The translations under genes and the position numbers were made by a program. From Massariosphaeria phaeospora (lineage: Eukaryota > Ascomycota > Dothideomycetes > Pleosporales): a DNA stretch of 64,000 nucleotides. Shown here piece after piece: positions 46,602 through 55,997 of the stretch. Positions within the stretch are counted from its first letter, which is position 1, and every line of letters begins with the position of its first letter. The notes beneath the pieces are model-generated. The model did not search any database. It was not told the origin of the DNA and saw only the letters and a list, made by a program, of their open reading frames with translations. Location: contig JAADJZ010000019.1 in the NCBI GenBank assembly GCA_011032825.1, forward strand, positions 62,001-126,000, given 5' to 3'.

Positions 46602-47040
46602 ACAGACTGGATAGCAGTAAGAATTAGCAGGGAATTGGATGTAGTCTAATCAAGAAGGTTCATAACAAACTATGCTATGTGAGGCAGCTTTAAGAGAAGT
46701 TCGTGTTTGTGCGCAGTAATGTAGATTATTGTAGCTTTATTCTGACGCAAGACCATAACGCCTATTGTCTGAATGTGTTCCCGATCAACACATATCTGAG
46801 CCGAAATTCTCTCGACAGCATGAGTGGTCCACAAATAACAGACGGCAATGTTTTGGCAGAGCTTATAGAATACGGCGTGCGATTAACGCTAACTTTGTTG
46901 CCGGCTCCTCATCGATGGCACTTGAGCTCGCGTCACGCCTTCGACCGAGACGTTGTTGAGGTGAGGAGCTGCCAAGCACCGAGCACTGGACTGCTATTGA
47001 TAGAGAAATAGTCGAATGGAGGGATATATAGCCGGGGGAT
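46602..47040. other. convergent 3' region, no gene seen
   Basis: 439 bp between the PAF-acetylhydrolase-like and F-box genes. Open frames at 46703-47011 show no family features. Confidence 0.45.
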
Positions 47041-48468
47041 TCAGTGCATGCTCTCGCAGGCTGACGATAGTCGCCACTTGCAGGTTTTAGGCCCGTCACA
47101 GACGACGAGACGTTTCAATGCGCGCTCACGATTGGCGAGGGTTTGAACGAGAGCCGCCAGCTGGGCCTGTGAGCTGCTGATGTGGAGGGCTTCGAGCTTG
47201 GGAAAGACATCTGGGGATGTGAAGAGCTCGCTGAAGATGGAAACGTTCCGCTCGCGGAGCGTCTCGCCAGTCAGGGACAGAGTGCGAACGGAAGGGAACA
47301 GCGGGATGAAGCTCTTGAACCAGGCAAACGGGGCTTGTAGTCCGGGGATCGAATCGTTCTGGCGATGCTCGTGGAAATGGAACGAGAGATTCTGGACGTC
47401 GGAGAATGCCTGCTTTAGCTCTTTGATTTGGCTCTGCGCAAAGGTTTTCGCAGGTGTTGTGGTGGGACCTAGTTTGCGAGACTCTGGAGTCTTTGATAGC
47501 CGGAAGTTATATGATGCTCCATCCACAGTGAAGGACTGCTTTAGCTTGATTTTGCTGCGAAGGATGGCCCCGCATGTAACCGCAATGCCGTGAGAAATGA
47601 ACCTGCGATAGCTCGCCCGAATCTCGTTCGAATTGGCTGCATAATCAGTCCAATAGACCCGAGGCAGCTCTATGGACTGATTAAGAGACGCAGTGACTGG
47701 CCACATGCCAATCTCCGAGACAACCTTGCGGAGTCCTAGTGGCGGTCGGTCACGATTGAGCTGATTCGTGATAACGACACTTTGTAGAGCAGGGAGGTTG
47801 CGGAAGGCCTCAGCTAGTAGTTCGACGTCGATGCTCTTTGTTCTGAGTGTGTTTTGGGAGTGCATGTGTCGGCCGTACCGCTGACGTCGTAGCCGTCGGA
47901 ACCGTCGAAGACCTTCCGGTGTCGGCGATAGCTGTGAAGACGAGACCCCCGCGGGCTCCGTCAAAGCTATTCCACTCTGGAACTGTCGAGAATCTTTTGA
48001 GGTCGAATATGGCTGTGAAGACAGGCCCTTCACTGGCTCTGTCACGGATACAGCCTCTTGTTTGATATGATGATCCCTGTCATCTTCTACTTTAGGATGC
48101 TTAGCTTCCTCATGGCATTGGGCTTGAGCGCATGCCAGCTCTAACTCTTCCCTCTCGTGTTGATTATGGACCTCGTCATCGATCTCGAATTTCATCGAGG
48201 CCAGAAAGATGACCATGCAGAGTTGGAGTACTTGGATCGACGCACGGAAACGTTCGTCTTTGGCGAGAGCGATCAAGGCCTCGAGACTTTCGCGGGTGAG
48301 CATAACTCGTGTTGTCCGGAAATGACAAGCCGCAAACCCGCTGTGGGACTTCTCCTTCATCGTTGCGCAAGTAGTCCTGAGTGCATGGATATCGCCCCTT
48401 CCTAGATACGTGCAGATGTTGTCGATAAGCTCTCCCGGAAGTTTGCTCAAAAGGTCGGTGGAAGCCAT
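47041..48468 (-). CDS. F-box domain protein, 475 aa
   Basis: A single uninterrupted frame of 475 aa. The N-terminus (LLSKLPGELIDNICTYLGRGDIHALRTTCATM, about residues 5-37 in two blocks) is a typical fungal F-box, which binds Skp1 and links substrates to an SCF ubiquitin ligase. A charged Glu/His-rich, then Ser/Pro-rich low-complexity segment spans about residues 110-200. The C-terminal part has repeated Leu-rich strands (LPALQSVVITN, VQNLSFHFHEH, VRTLSLTGE, LEALHISSSQ), consistent with a solenoid substrate-binding region. The substrate is unknown. No introns are needed, unlike most neighbours. The start chosen is the first ATG, 3 codons before the F-box. Confidence 0.85.
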   Translation of the reverse strand: MASTDLLSKLPGELIDNICTYLGRGDIHALRTTCATMKEKSHSGFAACHFRTTRVMLTRESLEALIALAKDERFRASIQVLQLCMVIFLASMKFEIDDEVHNQHEREELELACAQAQCHEEAKHPKVEDDRDHHIKQEAVSVTEPVKGLSSQPYSTSKDSRQFQSGIALTEPAGVSSSQLSPTPEGLRRFRRLRRQRYGRHMHSQNTLRTKSIDVELLAEAFRNLPALQSVVITNQLNRDRPPLGLRKVVSEIGMWPVTASLNQSIELPRVYWTDYAANSNEIRASYRRFISHGIAVTCGAILRSKIKLKQSFTVDGASYNFRLSKTPESRKLGPTTTPAKTFAQSQIKELKQAFSDVQNLSFHFHEHRQNDSIPGLQAPFAWFKSFIPLFPSVRTLSLTGETLRERNVSIFSELFTSPDVFPKLEALHISSSQAQLAALVQTLANRERALKRLVVCDGPKTCKWRLSSACESMH

Positions 48469-49569
48469 GGTGAAAACCTGAGCAATAGGATAGACTGATA
48501 ATTAATTTAGGGACGTCGTTGCTGCAGCGCTCTACAACTTGACGAGAAATATTTTCAGTATCTAAGCGATTAAATTGAGTGCGCTCTGAGGTTAAGTATA
48601 TCGGTGCCGAGCGTGACTCAGATTCAATGACTGGACAGATGTTGCAGGTCGCTGGTCCGCCGTACGAAGGATGCCTAGGTGTCAGCGGGCCTAAAGCTCG
48701 GGCCGCCTACCCATTGATGGCCCTCTCTTCGGCTCGATTATTCGAGACTTCGGCTTTGAATCGAACGGAACGGAACGGAACGGGCGCTTCTCAGAGTGTG
48801 CGTAATAGCCACGCTAGGTAAGATTGGTCTCTGTATAGTTAGCTGAGTAGCTTGATTGTAAGTGGACTGAGGCTTGACTATACAGAAACAAGTATACTAT
48901 TCAGACATGAGCGGTTTTAGTGAATGAGAATGGAACTCAAAGGCTCATGGCCTTGGAGCACAACCACTGCAAAGTTTCGCTAACAAAAGCAAGCCGAAAG
49001 AAGGTAGACGGGACTTTCGAAGGTACCGTAGGGTATGCGGACCGGTTCACTCACAAGACTATCTGCTATTCTTCTGCATATAAACCACAAATGGTATAGA
49101 GAGAAGTGGCGATGGTGAGCCGTGGATAGCTGTTGTGGGGCAATGTGAGGGTTGATTCTAGCGTCGCACGAGACCAAAGCTGTCTAGTCAATCGCTGATC
49201 CCTGAAGCTGTCTACCTACCTACGACACACTGAGTTATAGCGCATGGGCTGCAACATAGTCCATGCTATAAACGCTTGCTACCAATGTGAACACTAATCA
49301 TGTTCTAACTGTCACTGCGTATATCATTAGCGGCTTCATTGGAATCAGAATCGTTGGCATCCTTCGTTGCCGATTTGCATGTGCGCGGGAATGGCCTATA
49401 CTAATCATTTTACTCGGTCTTCCTGAGTACCATGTTTTGTAATCACTCCACTGACATCTGTCTGCTTCAAAATTGCGATGAGGAGGCACCCTGATAGAAA
49501 CGTCAATGTGCTGGAAATTGTTGGTGCCGGCTTTGAATTCACAACATTGACTTCTGCGACCTTTACATC
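48469..49569. promoter_or_regulatory. 1.1-kb divergent intergenic region between the F-box and GST genes
   Basis: It contains the promoters of both genes. A short tandem of CGGAA units occurs near 48770. No gene is recognised among the short frames on either strand. Confidence 0.45.
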
Positions 49570-50708
49570 ATGGCACAGCCTCAGGTAAGCTCTCGATCAG
49601 GATTGCATACTTAATTACGGGCACACAGTTTACTGATACCCGTACTACATAGCCATTGAACGCCTCAACTACTGGCTCCAACCCCATCTGGACTCCGCGA
49701 CCCTCTCGATTCCGCAACTCCATCCCCTCGGCGCACTTTCCCGCGGCAAAGGGCCGCTATGTCTTATACGTCAACTCGTGTTGTCCTTGGGCCCACAGAA
49801 CAGGCATCGTTCATGCGATGAAGGGACTGGAGAATGTAGTACAGCTAGTGGAGGTAGACGCGAGGGATCCCACACATGGCTGGTGGTTTTCCGGCCGGAG
49901 GGGGCCGGACCGGGACCCGCTATACGGTGTGAAGTACCTGAAGGAACTGTATGCTAAGGCAGACCCGCATTACAGCGGGAGAATCACGGTGCCATTACTG
50001 TGGGACAAGGAGCATCGCAAGTAACCCGTGACGCGAACAGTTGCGACGAGCTAGACGTGCTAATGCTATCCAGAGACCATCGTGAACAACGAGAGCAGCG
50101 AGATCATCCGAATGTTCTACGACAGTTTCGACCAATCCCTACCTCCTGAAATTCGCGAAAGCAACAAAGGCGATGGCGGTCTCCTACCAAAGCACCTCCA
50201 GGGTGACATCGAGGCCTTCAATGCCTGGGTATACGAAAACGTCAATAACGGCGTGTACAAAGCCGGCTTTGCAAGCTCGCAAGCATCATATGACGAGCAC
50301 ATCACCCGCCTGTTCCAGTCATTAGATCGGCTAGAAGACCATCTCACCCAGCCTGGCCACCATCCGTTTCTGTTTGGCGACCACGTCACCGAGGCAGATA
50401 TACGGCTATTTCCAACTCTGATCCGCTTCGACGTAGTGTATTATACTCTGTTCAAATGCAACTTGAAGATGATACGGATTGATTATCCTCGGCTTCATGC
50501 TTGGCTGAGACGCCTATACTGGAGCGAGGGTCCCGAAACCGCTGGGGATGTTTTTAAGAGGACGACTTTGTTTGAACAGGTATGACATCGTTCTTTGCGC
50601 GTACAGGGAGAAAACTAATGATTATAGATCAAGTGTGGATACTCCTCGGTTGCTGCTGGAAACGGTATAGTTCCAAAGGGACCTATGCCTCATATCCTAC
50701 CGCTGTGA
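49570..50708 (+). CDS. omega/ECM4-type glutathione S-transferase
   Basis: Four exons: 49570-49584 (MAQPQ), 49653-50020, about 50074-50579, 50628-50708. The thioredoxin-like domain carries the catalytic motif CCPWAHR (Cys near residue 49). The conserved RITVPLLWDK and NNESSEIIRM blocks follow, then an all-alpha C-terminal domain with FLFGDHVTEADIRLFPTLIRFD, and a GIVPKGPMPH end. This is the pattern of glutathionyl-hydroquinone reductases and omega-class GSTs (Gto/Ecm4), which reduce glutathionyl adducts through a Cys. Oddity: the best acceptor for intron 2 (CAG at 50071-50073) puts exon 3 one base out of frame with the conserved NNESSEI block, so there is either a one-base change or an unusual splice. 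Confidence 0.85.
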
Positions 50709-51183
50709 TCGTTCTTCTAGTTACTTAGTCTCTTTGCGATCATACAAATAAGTATACTACTTTCTATTCGCTATTGAAGAAGGCTTGAAGAAGGCATGTA
50801 GACGTATCTGTGACTTTTCTTATGACATTAACTGGGGTTCGAAACTGAGTGGATTCTGTCGAGGTAAGAGAGTGAGTTTTGGAGTGGTCTGATAAGGTTT
50901 GAAATAACTGAGAGAACAGCGTGACGAAGAGTACTTCGGCAAGAGAGCCGTCGAACGAAGTATCTATATGCAGACCATATATTGCCCATCAGAAGATCGC
51001 TGGAGCGCCAAAGATCAAACCTATTTGGATGCCCATAACTCCAAGATGCATGATAGGGTATGGTATAGTATGAGTGCATCTACCCACCACAAAATGTCAC
51101 TCCGAACGGGGATATCACGGCGGCCCTAAAGGTGCCCATACCTCTTTTGCTGTCCAAGATTCACTTAAGTCCGTCTTCTGCCA
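50709..51183. other. convergent 3' region between the GST and MARVEL genes
   Basis: 475 bp with no gene seen. Confidence 0.5.
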
Positions 51184-52359
51184 TCACCGGCCACCGAAGC
51201 TATAGCCCTGACCTCCACTCGCATAGGGCATCTCAACATGCCCGGCGTCTGCCGCAGGCGGCCCGCCGCTGCCGCCGCCGCTTCTCCTGTACTCTTCATA
51301 ACCTCCTGGACTTAACGCAGTCAAGTTATCATCGTAGTTTGCGTATGGCGGCACGTTCTTTCCATACCCGGTTCTATCATCGCCCCAACTCAGCGGCCGA
51401 CCTGGATGTCTTCCGTCGTCTGTTTCGGTAGAATTCAACAGAGCGTATTCATCCTCCTCCTGGTTGCCGCCGCGCTCGGTGCGCCGGTCGTCGTCATCAG
51501 AATCGCGTGGTGCCTCGATTTCGGTGGACCAGGCGTTATCTTTCTGAGTTTCGCCGGAGACATGGTGAGGGTTCGCTTTGGAGGATTCGTAGGGGAGGAC
51601 GCCTTCTTTGCGGAACTTTGTAAGGTAGTAGGTGGATATGCCTGTGGTTAGAGCGAAAAGAACGCTAAGGGGAGGTGTTAGCTAGGAGGGGTTCACGGGG
51701 AATATTCGACGAGGAACATACAAGACCACAGCACCAAATCCAACTGTTGCTCGGCTGACCGAGCATTTTGATTCATTGCCGAACTTGAAGGTCGTGCAGT
51801 TGCCATCGTTGGCGTCTAGCTTCTTGTCTTTGGCTCCCTCTCGTATGCCTTTCGAATTCCACATAGCGACGGCAATGAACGCTGCGAACCACAGTACTGT
51901 TCCAAACTGTCAGCTGTCGCCTTGAGTACTGATGGTATGTTCCGCATATATGAACCAAACTAGAAGCTCGGGGTTGGGTCGAGGTTTCGTACCTGTGTAA
52001 AGAGCATCGAGTGCTAAGAAGGCATACGCATTGGCGAATCGTGCGGCTCGACTCCACATGGGGACCATGACGAGGTATATCTGAGCAGGAGCAGTCAGGA
52101 AGCACTATGTCACATCAAATGGTCAGCCGTGTTCTAGTTTCTTAAGCTTCAACAATCCGCCCAGCACCGTAATGGATCTTTCCAAAGCCAACTGAGAAAG
52201 CAGACATACCAGAGCAAGATAGTATTTGGTCGCACCGCCTGTGCCCCCGCCCTTAGTAAACACGGTAATGGTCAAACATAGCGCAATGAAGATGACCACG
52301 ATCTGGAAGACATGGGCCACGACTTTGCATTTCTGGATGTATGACTGTGGAATCCGCAT
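51184..52359 (-). CDS. MARVEL-like four-helix membrane protein
   Basis: Four exons (52359-52210, 52104-51993, 51896-51722, 51664-51184) encode 305 aa. There are four hydrophobic segments. The first is VVAHVFQIVVIFIALCLTI near residue 13. The second spans YYLAL and the IYLVMVPM region. The third covers VLWFAAFIAVAM. The fourth is GFGAVVLFVLFALTTGIS. The loop before the fourth contains Cys and Asn residues (DGNCTTFKFGNESKC). The cytosolic tail of about 130 aa is charged (DSDDDDRR) and then Gly/Pro/Tyr-rich. This topology fits the fungal MARVEL-domain family linked to membrane apposition. The function of this member is unknown. Splice sites keep frame throughout. Confidence 0.82.
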
Positions 52360-53527
52360 CGTTGCTTGTTGTTCTAGCTGCGCTCGTCACCAGGCAGCTT
52401 TCTCTTCAGTGGACCTCGATGGCGGCTAGGGGTTGGAAGTTGGACTTGTAAACACAGCTGACGGGCGCAACAACAATCGCTAATGTTACGGCGCAGTCGG
52501 TTCGAGGTTCGTTGCGCAGGTGGTCGAAAGAAAGAAACCAGGGAGAAGGTCAGTCAGGATGTGTGCCGTTGTGGATATAGCGGGTGACGAGGCAGTGTTT
52601 GAGGAGCAAGAGAGCATTGCATGGCAGCCATCAGCCTCCGCAACTCTTCAGCTGCGGCACGCTGTGACGCCTCCGCCCACAGAGCACGGGTCGCGTCTTC
52701 ACGGCTTGGATCCAGCAACCCGTCATTAGCTCGGCCTAGCTCGGCCAAGTGTCAACCCGCGCTTGCCCCCAAACGAGGCCAGCGGCTGTTTATTAATAGA
52801 AGACGCTGTTATGTAACCGCGATAAGTTTAGCACGCGTCCGTCATATGTTGTACGCCCCATTATCTACAAAGGATTAATGTTTGCGTTCTTGTCTAAATA
52901 AGTCATTGGTGTGGTGGAATCAGCATTGCAATGGCCTGGGGCTGCTTGGGGTGGTGATACGGAAGCAGAGGCTATACGAATACGCCTCGCCAGCCGACGA
53001 CTTCGTACAACCGCCATGTTTCCATCTCACAGCCCTTGGGCTGGCGACGCCACCCCTAAGAAGCCAGGAGAATAACCACAGGTGTTCACCGGCGCATCAG
53101 TCCAAAGAGAGAGCAGCTGTTCAGTCGCAGCCAGGCACTACAATCGGTACTGTCAGCATGAGGCAGAAACCGATGGCTGTGCCGTAAATGGCTCCATGCG
53201 CCGAACATTATATCACTGTCACTGTTGTCTCTGGATTAAGGCAAATTGATCTGGAAACCATGCAATATGACCGAACTCTCCAGGTGTCGATTTGAATAGT
53301 TTTTGACATTGTCGATTTACAGTTGTAATGCGTGCCGTCTCATCATGTATCAGAACCAACAATCTAAAGTAAGCTTCATTGCGCCTATACGCCCAGGGGT
53401 ATCTATGCTACACGATCAGTACGTCCGATTTAGGGATCGCGACTTCAACATACCTCAATCCTGACGCCTTTGCCTATAGTGCACCTAGTATTCGTATGAC
53501 GGTTCCCCAAAACTCCATAAACATCCA
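52360..53527. other. 1.2-kb intergenic region, no convincing gene
   Basis: It contains the promoter of the MARVEL gene (minus strand) and the 3' side of the 144-aa gene. Several frames of 60-100 codons (for example 52882-53187 +) lack recognisable features. Confidence 0.5.
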
Positions 53528-54116
53528 TCAGTTCTTCGACTTCCCTTCGCCCTCAAACATCCATCGATCATGTTCCAAGCTTAGCACCTTCTTCTCAAGA
53601 CTGGATTCCAGAGCGGCTCTAATCTCAGCCAGAATCGCTGCTATGTTCAGTATCTGGTGTTCTGTTTGTACGCAACGGGAGACTCACCAGCCTGGTCCCA
53701 GTGGTTGTTCTGCTTGCCGTACAAAGCGATCATTTGGTTCTCTTGATCTGTTTCACCTATCAGTCCATTTCTCCAATACGGATACAGTCTTGGACTAAGC
53801 TAGCTATCCCTAAGCGAGCACCGTTTGCGCCACCGTGAAAGTGAACGAACGTACCCGTTTCCTCGTCTAATTCATTCCTCGAGCCCGCGCTTCCGCTGCG
53901 TATGTTCGTACCCGGCGCCTGCATGCAGTAGTTCCCTGAGCTGTCGCGCTCCACGAGATCGTCCTTGGGATCGGCTGCTTCGGCAGGTATGTGCAGTGAG
54001 GTGGTTGAGAGGGTCGGGTTGAGGTGCGTGTTCGGGCGGCGCGAGGTTCCACCGATGGGGAAGAGGCCTCGGCGAGCGGAGGGATTGGGGGGTCGGACGG
54101 GGCGGCGGAGATCCAT
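53528..54116 (-). CDS. conserved fungal protein of unknown function, 144 aa
   Basis: Three exons (54116-53855, 53747-53688, 53640-53528) give 144 aa. The N-terminal half is basic and disordered (MDLRRPVRPPNPSARRGLFP), then acidic (DPKDDLVERDSSGNYCM, NELDEETG). The C-terminal half is helical and best ordered: DQENQMIALYGKQNNHWDQA, then AAILAEIRAALESSLEKKV, then DRWMFEGEG near the end. The pattern of a short helix pair followed by a Trp-Met-Phe-Glu-Gly end looks conserved, but I cannot name the family. The introns (107 and 47 nt) have GTACGT and GTGAGT donors and preserve the frame. The gene is divergent from RAI1. Confidence 0.72.
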
Positions 54117-54464
54117 CTAGATTTGTGGCCGATGAATTGATTGTAGAGGGGTCGTGATGGGTGTGGTGCTGTGCGGAGTTGACGCGGAGGTCATTGATCA
54201 TGGATGTTTGGTGATTGGTGACGCGTGAAGCTGGTCTGTGCCGCCCGCCCTAGCGGGGTGGAAGAGCTTCGCAGAGACCGCCAAACATAAATCTGCTATA
54301 CACTATACACTATATATGGTATTGGAAGTCTCATCATAGTAGACAATTTTACCTCAGATCCGATATCCTCTTGCGCTTCGGACACGCCTAGTTCCATAGA
54401 CATCAGACAACACCGCGATTGCGCGCAAACTCTACAACAGTTACACAAGCCAAGAAGACCAGTC
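54117..54464. promoter_or_regulatory. divergent promoter region of the 144-aa gene and RAI1
   Basis: 348 bp; a TA-rich ACTATACACTATATATGG stretch near 54300 could be a TATA-like element. Confidence 0.35.
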
Positions 54465-55808
54465 ATGACTCAAGATTCACCAGATTCCGATAATGCTTCG
54501 GTAACACTTCCACCAAGCTTACCTCCAAAGCCCGTAACAACAAGGCATCCACCTCCTAACCACGACGACCCATCCCCACCACGAAAACGACCCAGAATAC
54601 AAAGCTCTCCAAAAGCTCCTTCCACGAAAACTACGTCCGAGATGGCTCATCTTCCGCCCGCGCGCTTTCCCATACAACCGCTCAACCGCTTCCAAGGCGC
54701 CTCCGCCAGCATCAAGCGCCCCCGCGAAGTTGCGCACTTCTCCTACGACGACGAGCACACATATCGCGAGGACGAATCGAGCATAAACTACTATCACCCA
54801 CCGCAGATCGGCGCAGACCTAAAAGAGGGGTTCGACACCTTCAGACAGCATGAGGACACAGAAGATCCCCACTTGGACAGTCTGCTGAAGACGCTGGTCA
54901 GCAAAGAGCGGAAGGAGGGAGAGCGAATACAAGCAGACTTCGTGACATGGCGAGGCATGATGACCAAGATCCTGACCGCACCCTTCGACTTCTTCGCCGA
55001 GTTCGACATGTTCGCGACGCTGCACGACGGAACCATATACATCGAAGAAGACTTCCCCAAGCGCGCCGCCGACCGCGCCGCCGAAGCCACACGCCCCCCA
55101 CCCGGACACCAAAACCCCGACCAGCAATCGCACAAGATGATGACGTTCTGGGGATACAAGTTCGAAACCCTCTCCCTGCTGCCCACGCCGCCGCCCTCCA
55201 CGCCTGCAGCAGTCATCGAAAACCGGCCGAACGCAGTAGTGTCCAACCACGCGCAGCACTGCAGCATAATCCGCACCTCCTTCGGCCCGCACTCGCTCAT
55301 CTTCGGCGGCGAAGTCGACGGCCTCTGGGGACCCAAACCCTCGCCATCCTCCGACGATCCTATTCCGTGGATCGAGCTCAAGACCGCCGAAGAACTGTCC
55401 CCCGCACACCGCCGTACCGAGCGCGACGTCCTCAAGTTCGAGCGCAAGCTGCTGAAGTTCTGGGCGCAGTCATTCCTGCTAGGGGTCGGGAAGGTTATAG
55501 TAGGGTTCCGGAGCAAAGCAGGGATACTGCGCGGTGTGGATGTCTATGAGACGAACCAGATACCGGGCATGGTGCGAAGGGGCACACGGTGCTGGGACGG
55601 GAACACCTGCATAAATTTTGCTACGGCGTTCCTAGCGTTCCTGAAGCAGGAGGTGAAAGAAGAGGGCGTGTACAAGATTACGTTGGGGAAAAAGGCGGGC
55701 GTGGTTGAAGTCAAGAAGGTGCAGGGTGAGGGAACAGGCAATATTGTGAGCAAAGAGTTCCTGGAGTGGAGAGGCCGCAAGAATGGAAATCAGACGGATA
55801 GTAGCTAA
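54465..55808 (+). CDS. RAI1: RAI1/DXO-family decapping nuclease
   Basis: A single exon of 447 aa. After a disordered Pro-rich N-terminus, YYHPPQIGADLKEGFDTF (about residue 109) starts the catalytic fold, followed by ADFVTWRGMMTKI, WGYKFETL, the metal-binding GGEVDGLW (Glu about 283, Asp about 285) and ELKT (about 304-307), then KFWAQSFLLGVGKVIVGFR and WDGNTCINFATAFL. These are the signature motifs of Rai1/Dom3Z. The family removes incomplete (unmethylated or NAD) caps from RNA and in fungi partners the exonuclease Rat1 in nuclear RNA quality control and transcription termination. All catalytic acidic residues that I can place are present. A large antisense frame (54794-55516) is a codon-bias shadow. 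Confidence 0.95.
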   Translation: MTQDSPDSDNASVTLPPSLPPKPVTTRHPPPNHDDPSPPRKRPRIQSSPKAPSTKTTSEMAHLPPARFPIQPLNRFQGASASIKRPREVAHFSYDDEHTYREDESSINYYHPPQIGADLKEGFDTFRQHEDTEDPHLDSLLKTLVSKERKEGERIQADFVTWRGMMTKILTAPFDFFAEFDMFATLHDGTIYIEEDFPKRAADRAAEATRPPPGHQNPDQQSHKMMTFWGYKFETLSLLPTPPPSTPAAVIENRPNAVVSNHAQHCSIIRTSFGPHSLIFGGEVDGLWGPKPSPSSDDPIPWIELKTAEELSPAHRRTERDVLKFERKLLKFWAQSFLLGVGKVIVGFRSKAGILRGVDVYETNQIPGMVRRGTRCWDGNTCINFATAFLAFLKQEVKEEGVYKITLGKKAGVVEVKKVQGEGTGNIVSKEFLEWRGRKNGNQTDSS

Positions 55809-55997
55809 GACCGGGGAATGCTGAAGCAGGTTGGAGCAGATATTTCCAGCCATTTATGCAACGTAAAAACCAGTCAACTAAAGATACCCAATAAATCAGA
55901 CTATCACACCTACTAAAAGCCTACATAATGTGTGAAAATACTGCTTAGTCTACTAATACCTTTTGCTGACGCCTCATTGCCAAAAGAGGAAAAGGTG

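Noticed and set aside
54794..55516. 240-codon open frame antisense to RAI1
   Set aside because: RAI1 on the + strand carries complete family motifs. The antisense frame has no features and is a by-product of GC-rich codon use.
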